Position numbers and translations under genes: made by a program. The notes below the pieces were generated by a model. The model was not told where the DNA came from. It searched no databases and saw only the letters and a list, made by a program, of their open reading frames with translations. DNA of 64,000 bases from Dasyornis broadbenti (lineage: Eukaryota > Chordata > Aves > Passeriformes > Dasyornithidae), in contig VZRN01005893.1 in assembly GCA_013397935.1 (NCBI GenBank), positions 335 through 64,334 on the forward strand. The letters are read 5' to 3'. Shown one piece after another: positions 1-10,900 of this stretch (position 1 is the stretch's first letter; every line of letters begins with the position of its first letter).

Positions 1-250
1 GGGGGGGGGGGGGGAGCCCCGCCCCCCCCCCGCCACTCCGACGAGTTTTGTCCGCTCCTCTCACCCGCTCAGGTGCTCCCGCAGCCGCAGGTGGACGCGC
101 GCCGCGCCGCGCTCCCCATTGGCTGCCGCGGGCCGTGGGGCGGGGCCGCCGCGCCCCCATTGGCCGGGCGGGCTCGGGGGCGGGGCCGGCGCTGTGAGGG
201 CTCCGCGGGCCGGGGCGGCAGCGGGACAGAGCACCTGAGCGAGGGGTGAG
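1..250. promoter_or_regulatory. CpG island with duplicated CCAAT/GC-box module, likely promoter of the neighbouring gene (GRHL1 inferred)
   Basis: The first 250 bases are extremely GC- and CpG-rich, beginning with a run of 14 G. Two ATTGG boxes (118-122 and 159-163) are each followed 18-19 bases later by GGGGCGGGGCC (137-147 and 177-187), giving a duplicated NF-Y/Sp1 module with a period near 41. CAGGTG/CACCTG E-boxes flank it on both sides. In human, the gene directly downstream of TAF1B on the same strand is GRHL1, so here its promoter would lie left of TAF1B and fire leftwards. No GRHL1 coding sequence is inside the window, so the assignment rests on synteny. Confidence 0.7.
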
Positions 251-401
251 CCTTAAGGTTTTTCTTGTCCTAGAAATGGGATTCCCTTCTCCCTCTCTTC
301 CATCCCATATAATTTTATTTCTTTTACACGTACTACACCCACTTTTAGGAAAATCTAAACTCACCACAATCGTATGAATTGTCTCTATTATAGTCTTAAG
401 C

Positions 402-632
402 TGCGCCGGGGAAAGTTTAGGTTGGACAGTAGGAGGCATTTCTTCACAAGAAAGAGCGATTAGACATTGAAGTTGGCTACCCGGGGAGGTGGTGGACTTC
501 TTGTCCCGGAGGTTTTTCAGAAAAGACAGGATGTGGGACTCAGTGCTCTGGTCTAGTTGACAGGGTGGTGTTTGGTCATAGGTTGGACCCGATGATCTCA
601 GAGGTCTTTTCCAACATAATTGATTCTGTAAA
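402..632 (+). mobile_element. CR1 LINE 3' fragment
   Basis: The sequence follows the CR1 3' region on the plus strand: GGAGGCATTTCTTCACAAG, GGGGAGGTGGTGGACT, GGTTGGACCCGATGATCTCA, then TTTTCCAACATAATTGATTC near the 3' end. It is 5'-truncated and has no coding capacity, as is normal for CR1 copies. Confidence 0.88.
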
Positions 633-3600
633 TTTGCACAAGCACTGCACCGGCTGCTAAAGGGTGGTGGATCCATGTATCATTCAGTGCCTCGCAGATG
701 AACCCGGGTTTGGGGAGCAAGGGACATTTACAATGCGGTTACTGCTGAAACTACATCGAAATGCTACAGTGTAACACCAGCAGCAACATCACAAACACAT
801 AGGATTTATCCAAAGTGGCATGCATGAAGTTAAATCAGAAAGATCTTGAGTTTCTCCTTGAGAAATAAGGGTGGGAGGTTGCTTGTCTAAGTAACAAGTT
901 GAATCAAACCCATATAGCAACAGTGCTATCTATCATATGTCAAGATGCTTCAGATAGCTACTGTAATTTAAAAGTATGCTCACTAATAAGAGGCCTCTCC
1001 TTCTAGGTCAAAATCTCTTCCCTATTTGTACAGGATATACTCCAATGCAAAACTATAGAAGAACAATTCAACCAGCCAACCGAAGGAAATATGAAACTGA
1101 AGAAGACAAACTTTAACTAAGGGTCTAATCCTGGAAGTTGCTTAATATCCTCTGACTGGATTACAATTAGCATTCTAGAAACAAAATGGTTTGTTTGGAT
1201 CTGCAAACATTGCCATTAGGATGGCAAAAGATAAATACCAATATTGAAGTAGGATCTTGCTCTACAAAGTGAAATGAACTGATATAAATTTTTCTTTATG
1301 ACATGCAGTAAAAAGAATTCTATATTTTGAACCCATCTTTAAAATCTAATTCAAGATTACATAGAAGAAATTTCTTATCTGATCTCATATATGAAAAAAA
1401 ATACTGTCACCTGATTAAGATGTTGGAAAGTTACATTTTTCCAAACAAGTATAACTTGCTTTATTTCCGATACAAATTACAAAACCAGCTCAAAATCGCA
1501 AGTACTGGGAAGGACTGCTGCCTTTCTCAGGTGTCATTCACTCATGCTCCCTGCTTCTGTTCATAGAATTCTGGGATGTACAGACGTGACCGCTGCTTTT
1601 TGGCACAGGTGCACACTTTTCATTAACAATAAAATATAATACTGCCCTGTAGCCGTAGGTGACCCAGATGCAGGACGTGCTGGAGTTCAGTCACATGATT
1701 ATATTGCACCCCAATTGCTAAAATCTTAGTAGTGTGCCATGCTTGCTATTTCTACTTAACTTGAGTTTACCACAATTTTATTCCAAATAACTCAAAGCTG
1801 TTTGTGTCTGCAAAAGGGATGGCTTTTCTTAACAGCCTGATCCACTGATGAAAACTTGGTTATCACCATAGCAATCACTTCCACATTGAGGAGACAATGA
1901 TACAAACACCGGATTGTGACACCACTGACTAATCTGCCGGTCACAATCTAGACTCTGCAACACCACTTGTAGGTGTATTTATGTGATGTCACTAACTGGG
2001 TTGCATCACCACCAAGTAAAATCAGGCATGAAGCACAAAGGGATTTAGCAGAGCTTTGGCTGGGGCATAAAGCCACGCCAGCCTGGTGGGGCAGTGCTCT
2101 GGCAGGACTTCCCTTGCCCTGTGCAGACTGGCCTTCCCTCCAACTTCTTCCCTCACTCAGCCCTTTCACCTTGAACTCGCTGCTCTCCTCCACCTCTCAT
2201 GCCCTTCTCTTAACCTTTTGCTCTGCCTCAGTCCTTCCTTCAGCATTCTCCTTCCCCTCTTCACGCATTCGTTTCCTCTCAAATGAATCCCACTCAAAAC
2301 ACGCAAGGAACCCCTCCACACTCATACACCATTGGCACCCATCTGGCTGAGCACTGTCTCATCATGCTTGCCCCCCTTCCCAGTCTGTCTTTTGGCATCG
2401 CTGTCTAGAGAAACTGGGATTTATTCTGGACAGGAATTAGCTACTGTTATGACTTACCTAACAAATACGGGTTTAAAATCTCATACCTGATAATTATCAT
2501 CTACATGCTCTGGTCATTCACACCTGTGTAATAAACAAACAAGTTGCATCAGGTTTGTAGCAGTACTGGTGATTTCACAAAACGCAGCAGGGAGTCAAAA
2601 CAAGATACTTTTTGCTTAATCTGAACCCCCAAGATACAAGGGCCAGGCTGCAGAGCTGGATGTAAAGAGCAGTGAAGCTCCTATGCTCTCCATTACACAG
2701 CACATCAGGCAAGCTCTCCTTCTCTGCCAGCAGGCCTTTGGTCGCTAAGGATAGACCTGGAAAAGTGAGCCCAAAGCTGACCACTGACCCCTGCAGAATA
2801 AGCCTGAAGGCATCAAAGAGCTTAAAAGGAAAAAAACCAGAAACCCCAGACAGAGTTTTCACAAACTCAGTGGAAACTGAGGTGAAAGCAGGCACATGCA
2901 AAGAAATAGACAAGTGACAGTGGAAAAGGAAGCTGGAAATGCCTTGGAAGAAAGAGATGGAAAAAGCTGGGTGGGAAAAGGTGAAGTAATACACGAAAGC
3001 ACAGTGTGTGAAATATGGAAAAAAGAAACAGCTTGCTTTCCACTTCAGTCATGTCTCTATATGCAATCTTGCAAACATTCCTTAAAGATTCCTCCTTTTG
3101 ATTCTGTATTTATCCCTAGAGGTAATGTAGATACTGTTAAAAGCATACAGACTATTCAGGGTCAAGAGATGCAGTTCCATCAGCCTGAGAACACACTGAA
3201 TTTACTACAACATAAATTCACCAATTTTGCAGCAGCTGATATGTTAAAAGTCAGCCTGAAACCTAAAATTTTATTGACAATAAAATCTTTAGCATGTCAT
3301 CCAGTTTCACTGAGCATTTATCATCTCTGCTCAATACTGTGCTTCCTCTGGGACTGACGGCTGTGTCCACAGATCCTGCCACACGGGCCCATACTGGTGT
3401 AGTGAGAGAACAGTGTGTGCAGGTCCTTTGCTGCCCACTGTTCCCTGCCCAATCCATTTTGCTCCACGGCACGGAAGCCAGCTGCCCAGTTAGGAGTTAT
3501 GAGTGCCCCGGGTCTCAGTTCAGGAAACAATGGTTTCCCACAATTTTATATCAACACAGCACACCAGAAGCACCCCAGGATCCAGACCAAACTCTGAGAT

Positions 3601-5380
3601 CACAACACAGGGACTGACCATGCTTGGTGGCCTTGTCACGAGCCAATGGCAGGGTCTGCAGCCGGTGAGCAAAGCCACTGCTAGGACAATGGGGTGGTCT
3701 ATGAGCAGACACAGAGTACCTCTACAATAGGGAGCAGCCATATGAGACTACCAGAGGAAAGTGCTTGTATTTTCTTCTAAAACCACCTGATGTACTGCTG
3801 GAGGCAGAGTGTAGATGCCGAGGACGGGGGAAGCATGTTCTGGCTCTGGAAATGCTGCCACTAGCAGTTGTACAAGGGCAGCAATAACCTCACGTGAGGA
3901 CACCAGCATCCTGGTTCTGGTAATCCTTACTCACTCTTGTTCACCATTTCAGCAGCAACCTATCAAAAGGAGCACTGAGAGATCTTTCACATATGCCTGT
4001 TTCCACGTCTTGGCATGTTGTTTATGCTCTTCCTCATCTAACCTGGCCAGGAACAAAGAGCTTCACACATGAGGTGCAACAGGACCAATACTTGTGGAGG
4101 AGATGCTGGAAAGCAAGCATCCTGCATTTAGCACAAGGACAAATGCAGTGAGAGACACTGCTGTGACCAACCTACACACTAACATGCTCAGCCAGGAAAT
4201 ATGTATAACCATATGTGCTGGGAAGCCCATTTCATTTTGGATCCCAATAGAGGATTCATTACACAGAGTTATTCTGACTTTTCTCTGCCTGTGAAGAGTA
4301 AAACTTACTCAACCTGACATGGGGAGAGGAACTAGGGACAGACACTTTATTTGGGATTTAACATTTTCAGACTTTACCTGTCCCAAAAGCCCTGCGGGTC
4401 CTGGCTCTTTTGCTCCCAGCCCTGCAAGAGCATCCTCTTGACAACTTACTACAACATCCTGAAGTAATTTTTTATTCAGAACAAGCAGAAGTTTTATTTG
4501 TCCAAAACGGGAAAAAAGTCTTTTGAGGAAGGGACTTTTGAGATTTCCAAGAAGCTATGAGAAAGCAAGATACTCACTGCCTTGCCTGCAATACTGCATG
4601 AAGCTTTCTTAAATCTTCTACACGATTGTTTCAGGAGTTTTGCTAAAAAGGGGTTAGAAAAGATGTAATTGCAGTGAAACCCATCCAATACACTATGGCA
4701 AATAAATTACACTAGCATTGCTTACAGGCTTTGCTGATACTCATTCTCTGGTTAAATCAGGTTCAGGGCCTTCACTCTGTGTAAGTCGAACACCTTTCCT
4801 TCACGTCTGGACAACAGCAAAAACTTTGAAAAGAAAAATGTATTTGACTGAGACTAAATTGATGCTGAGAACACAGACACACCAAGGTAGTGAAAAACTA
4901 GTAAGGGCAAAATACCAATTCTGCTGTGCTTTTCAAAAAAAAAAGGACAAATCTGTCCTATTTCTCCACTGAAATAATAGAAAGGTTGCATTTAGGAGAA
5001 TTCATAAAGCAAGGTTTCTTTTGCCCACTTACACACACTTTTCCCCTAACACATAAACTAGGAAAGACTAAATTCACTTTAGAAGGCAGAAATAAAGGTC
5101 TCAGAATAACTGACTTGCTTTTGTCTAATTTAATAATTAATTAAGTCGTCTCAGTATATACCGTTTTTAAGTTTATTCTAAAAATACCCACTTGCCTTTA
5201 TCTATATACATAAGAACTGTCTGTCATTCAACTTTCAGAGTAAGAAACGAAACAAAGGAAGCCTCTTTACTCAAAATTTCCACAGGAGTAAGTAGAAAAA
5301 AGTAGCTGAACTTTACCTGGATGCTTTCAGCAAATAGTTACTCAAAGGTGCTGTAATTTCCATGTGGAGAGAGGAGGTGA
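633..5380. other. Intergenic DNA between the left CpG island and TAF1B
   Basis: This stretch has no recognisable gene. Short ORFs occur on both strands (for example near 2.0, 2.6-2.9 and 3.3 kb) but lack start context, splice partners or recognisable protein similarity. Sequence near 2.0-2.4 and 3.3-3.7 kb is somewhat GC-richer than its surroundings. Confidence 0.6.
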
Positions 5381-5382
5381 TT

Positions 5383-5482
5383 GGAGGCACTGGGCTGCGC
5401 AGACACCCTGCCCTTCAGCGATGCTGGCAGCTGTCTGTTCCGCCGCCGCGGCTCCGCCTCCAGGTTGTGCTAACTGGACTCG
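5383..5482. promoter_or_regulatory. Small intergenic CpG-rich patch
   Basis: About 100 bases contain roughly eight CpG dinucleotides, including CCGCCGCCGCGGCTCCGCC around 5,440-5,458, inside otherwise CpG-poor DNA. This could be a small promoter, alternative first exon or enhancer. No coding function is evident. Confidence 0.4.
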
Positions 5483-7504
5483 GAGCAGCTGTCCCAGGAG
5501 AGCTCAACTACACTTCACTAAAGATAAGACACTCCTATGGCTCGTCAGCTTCTTAAACACCATAACTCCAACACAAGTGTTGATTGATTAAACTGGATAC
5601 AACTAACATAAAGCATTTTTGGGGCACACCCTTTATTTTAAATCTGACTCTTAGCCTATGTGTCCAGAAGGCACATGGCTCTTGATGATTAACTGCAAGC
5701 TTTATGCCAGTTTATTAAAGTACAGCCTTAATTTAGTCTAACATCTAAGGGAGCTTTCTTATGTTTGCAACAATGTAACAATGAGCACAGTATTTTTAAT
5801 TTATGAAGCTCAGATTTTACTACTACAGTAGTTTTAAAAGAAAGCTATACCCATAATTAAGTGTGTAAGTCTTCCAATAAAGACTTCTGAATTAATCTTT
5901 TATGTATATCAAGGTGTCTTTTAGATAGTTAATTCAAAATTTTAACAGATACTACAGTAAAAAGAATGAGACGCTTTCAGTTGTTTGAGCCAGCACTGTT
6001 GAAAAGAGTGACAATGTGTATTACATTACACTTCTGTAGATTTTTAACTGATACAAATGCTCATCTAGAAAAAGTACAAAGAATAATTTTACCAAATACT
6101 TACAAACATTAGTAATTCACTTAGGTGAAGTCAAACATAATAGGTAATGACTAATTTTAAAACACAAACACCAGACACAAGACGAGATTTAAACTGGTAT
6201 GTTCCAAGTCCATCAATGTAAACATCAGTTCAGACACACCTCGCAAGAAGTCTAAGGTATCTAGCACAGCGTGGCAGTAGATTTAGACATACTAAACTGT
6301 GCCCACTTACGAAATCTCTTAACACATACACCAAGTAATAATTTCAGTCTTTCCTCTTACCCCATCAAGCACAGTTTAGCTCTGTATGGCTAAAACTATG
6401 CCTTCTCATCTGCATATTAGTCACTTTATAGGATCATTGCTTTAAATCCCTGTGCTACAATAACTAATTGAAATACCTGAAAAAGTAAAAACTTTCACCC
6501 AAACTGTGTCTTTTGTGTCACCATGAATCAGGACACCTTATTACCTCCTGCCTCTACCGAGCCAGCGAAGCCTCCTGCTTTGCCGGGATTTCCATGTAAG
6601 TATTAAAACTTACCTTTGAGAGTCCTGTCTGCCCTACTTGTACTTGAAATACCACTTTATCACTTGCTCCAGACAGGCATGGCAGCACATCCCCTCTCCT
6701 ATCATTCTCCTGTTCCCAATTTTTAAACAACTTTATAGATTGAACTGCAATACATTTAAAGCCCTGTGCAATCTACTCACTGAACTGATTACCCTCCCAG
6801 ATTACATCTCACTGAAGTCCTTGCTCAGGAAGTCATTACTCTTTGTCAAGTCTGCAGGCACCATTTTTCTCAGTTATAATAATGCTTAGAAATAGCTGTT
6901 GGTTTTGGTTTTGATCAAATAGATTTGGCAAGTTCTGTACTCCATACTGATGGTTGGAGATGAAGAATTTAATTTCATTCAGCTGAAAGCGGCACTATTC
7001 ATCTGGGTATCTACACAGCATCTCAGTTCAAGATATGTATGTATATGGTACGGTGTCTTTCATGTAGTGGCAGCACCCAACTTCATTTACATGTCGTCTG
7101 GGACAGTATAAAAGACACAATACATAAATAAGATCGAGCATGAGAAACAGATGGAATGGCCTGGGCACAAGCTGCTGAAGATGCTGGGCTATAAAGTGGT
7201 CAGAAGAAATTCAAGGCTATAACAACAGCCTTGCAAAAGAAGAATTGACAGGAGGACCTGGCAGTTACCACTGTACAGGAAATTGGATAAGATTTTATAC
7301 CAGGTACAAAAGTATCTGCAAAATCTGTGAAGCCTGAAGTGGAACGTGGACCTGAGAGGTGTTAACTTGAATGAGAGGCTCAGGCATCAAGAGACTGGGA
7401 GATACACAGGATGCAGGGAAATGTAGAAAACAGTGCCAGAGTTGTTCCAGAACAACTGGAACACTGTTTAGAAATAACAAAGAAAAAACTCACTGCAATG
7501 AAAA
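5483..7504. other. Intergenic DNA upstream of the TAF1B poly(A) site
   Basis: This AT-rich intergenic stretch has no recognised gene or repeat. The one noteworthy element is an exon-like segment at 6,523-6,595 on the plus strand, listed separately. Confidence 0.55.
6523..6595 (+). other. Exon-like segment with GTAAGT donor, unassigned
   Basis: A 73-base open stretch begins with ATG in good context (TCACCATGA) and ends at a consensus donor CCAT|GTAAGT. It could instead be entered at the preceding AATCAG acceptor (exon start 6,532). The frame reads MNQDTLLPPASTEPAKPPAL and is proline-rich. It is GC- and CpG-richer than its flanks. I do not recognise the peptide. It might be an exon of an unannotated plus-strand transcript, or chance. 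Confidence 0.25.
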
Positions 7505-7975
7505 CATCAACCAACTGCTGCTTTTATTTGTTAACATAGTATTTTAAAAAACCCCAAACATTATTTTCTATAAATATATTTACTGTCATACAATGGTAGG
7601 TAAAAAAATAGATCATTTAACTGCAAAATCTCACAATGTAATTAGATGCTAATGTCATGTCCAGTACACTCACAGTGCGTACAATTATGCCCCAAAAAAT
7701 AGTAATTTCACAGCTTCCTGTTGGCTCTGATGCAAAGTAATGAAATACATGGTGATTAACAGTTTCCTTGGCAGTTTCCTTTCCCAGTATCAGTGACTTA
7801 AATTATAGATAAAATGACATTAAAACTGAAGTACAGTAGAATATCTCAGTACTGCTATCTTAGCAAAAAACATCCACGAGACAAAAGAATCAGTATAAGT
7901 TTAGATGTAATACCATGCTTTGGGATCCAACCAACTAATTTATATGGGTTTAATACTGGGGTTTCTAGGCCTTTA
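7505..7975 (-). other. TAF1B: TAF1B 3' untranslated region (predicted)
   Basis: This stretch of about 470 bases follows the TAF1B stop and is AT-rich without coding signal. It ends at a plausible poly(A) region: a minus-strand AATAAA at 7528-7523, followed by a GT-rich downstream stretch (GTTGGTTGATG, about 7505-7515). The cleavage position is inferred, not observed. Confidence 0.65.
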
Positions 7976-10900
7976 TTACTTCCTTAGGACTGTGTTGTAT
8001 TTTAGTTTTTTACAGAGTTTTTTATTGAAAAGTTTGTGTTCTATCATACACACCTCATCATGGATATAAGAGGGCTGAGTCCTCAGAAGAAAGGAGAATA
8101 ACCCTAATACGAAATGGTAACTCTGGGGAAACTCCACTTCTCTGTAATGTGCCAAATGACCACACAATCTGAAAAGAAATGGAGAGAAAATAAAAGCCCT
8201 AAATTACAAGTGCATTTAGTTAGTATTTAGCTAGCATTTATATATTTAACTGTAATTAGAGGCAAACTCTGCATTTTACCAACAGCATAAATCACAATTT
8301 TAATTTACAGTGTTGATTCTGTGAAATGATCCACTCCTGCAAAACCCTGACTGGACCAAGACATCTTCAGAGCTGGTGCAGACATAGTAAGAAGGAAAAA
8401 CCACTGTAGCTTCTCGCACTATGAACCACGATCCTACTCAGTGAGGCAAAGAATACATTCTTTGCCTTTCAGGACTAGATGGAACCACTGTTTGTTCTTC
8501 CAGCTTTTAGCAAATGTAGCGAAGTATTAAAATAACTACCTCACCCTATTTTAAAAATTTCCAAGACTAGACAATTCAGACACCTCAGGCTCTTTACTCT
8601 GTTCTTCTCTCCATAGGGTTCCCCTCTCATCTTTCTGACACTATGCCATGGGATAATAACCCATTCATTTACTGTCCATTGCCTTTGTGTGCTAAATACA
8701 ACTTACGTGTCTAGAAACAAGAGAGAAAAGCTAAGTCAGTGGAGTAACACAGGAAACATTGGAGCAAACATTGATGAGGTCAACAGAAAGTAATTACTGC
8801 TGTAGCAGCTTTCTGCTTAATTATTTTGTAGCTTTTGTGGTGAAAATGTTAATGAAAATTATGAGGTGATTTTATTGATGAAGTATATAATGAAAACAGC
8901 AGACTAGACTTGCTGGTAGCAAGTGTCAGACCGAACAAGAGATGACACAGAGGACGAACTGCAGAGATAGCTCTGTAAACATTAAGTTCAGCAACTTAGG
9001 CTGGAAAAATACCCTCTTCTGGATAAGCCTCAAATTCAGTTTAAAATACTACAAAGTTTAAATTTTTTAAATAAAAACACTGTACATTGATATAGCGTTC
9101 GGGTGCTATTCACCTATAAATCCTACACATGTTCTAACTTACTAGGTACTGCCTTGGGATGTGGAGAAGCAGTTTAAAATGTTCCCTGTGTCTGATTCAG
9201 AGCAGCTGTCTTAAATATTCACCAGAACAAGGACTGGGATCTGTCTGTCCCAGTTTACCGGTAAGTGTGCTAATTACTAGACTATAAAGTCATTTGCTCA
9301 CTCCCTCTGGCCCAGCAAACATTTACATTTTACCTCAAACTGGAGGAACAGACAGACCAGTCCTGAGTGCCAGGCAAGCCACACTTCAGGGAGTACAGCC
9401 TGTTCAAAGCCTCCCAAAGTCTGGCAGATTGGAAATCTGGAACTAGGTGTCTCACGCCGTACATCCCATCCTCTGCCCTACCTCCCATTCCTCAATAGCA
9501 TTACATTTTTCACACACTCTTAATTTATAGAATCATACAGTCCTTTAGGTTGGAAAACACCTTTATGATCATTTGAGTAACAACTTTTGCCATCTAAAGA
9601 CTTCCACAGCAAATCAGTTTCGAATCCAGTTTAAAACAGAAAGTTTTAAAATAAAATGTGAAAGCATTTCACCAACCATTTGACTGATCTCAGCTTTGCT
9701 GACACTGTAATTACACTTTAGTTCCAGGAAAAAAGCATTTCAACAGTCCAGTTAGACCATGCTGATTTTTAGAGAAAAAGAATGTGTAAGATTTTTTTTT
9801 AGTTCAAATATACATACTCAGAGTTGCATAGGATAAACCCTCAAATCTGAGGGAGCAGATGTTGTTTTCCAATGTTAAGTAAGTGTCAAATGTATAATTA
9901 ACTACTTGCATTGCAAATGATATAATGGGAAATTTAACCAGTAAGAATTTAAATTCAAATCTTGTTTCATGAAGGCTATGACAGTTTGCCATTAACATTT
10001 TAATGTATTACATATGAAAATGTAGGCTTAAAAACAGACTTTGCATGGAAAATTATTCACACAAACATACACCGAAATATCCACTCATTCAATGTGTACA
10101 TAAGATTTATGCAAATCTGCGGCGAAAGGATTATTACCTCTACTCCCTTAAAAAAAAAAAAAGGTTCTTATTCATACAAAGAATGAATCCATATAACCAA
10201 AGCTCTTGTAATGTAACACTGTGCTTACATTATTCCAACCCATTTCTGTCATGGTGGGTATGCGAAAAATAATGTGGAAAGGAAAATGAAGATAAGCAAA
10301 TAAATCCACAGAAAGACAGAAAAAACTGCATACTTGTAAAACCCAGTTATTTTCAAGGGGAATTTAATGTTTGAAAAATCAGGACTGTATTGCTAAGGTT
10401 GCATAGGGGCTATTGATCTCTGAATACCATCTCAAATTATATACCAGATAAAGACTTCCCATGTTATTCAACAGACTACGGAAATCTCATTTCACGTGAA
10501 TGTAACACAACCTCCTTTCCAAAAAGACACCTTCCAATTGCACACATGAGAAATTCAGGAGAATCCATGCCAGCTACAGAGTTGATCTTTTTCACTGATA
10601 TTCACCAGTACATTCCTCTTCTGGATTAGGGTTTCATGATACAACCAATTGTAGAACCAAAGTCTGGCATATGATCCACAAGATAGGGAATTTATGAGAA
10701 ACACTATTTTAGATATTTCCTATTCCTTGGGAGTAAATGCTGCCCAACTCCTACATTCCCTCAGCAGGGCTTTTCCTCTGTGTCTCTGCCAGCACCCTCC
10801 AAGTAGAAAACTCACCAATTTTTGCAAAATGCAAAGTGAGAAGGTATTAAAGGAAGAGTGAGATGTCCCACACAAATCAGGAAGATACTTAAATATCCAT

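Noticed and set aside
2575..3357. Overlapping ORFs of 81-153 codons suggesting a small gene
   Set aside because: No promoter, splice structure or familiar peptide was found, and frames on both strands overlap; chance is the simpler explanation.
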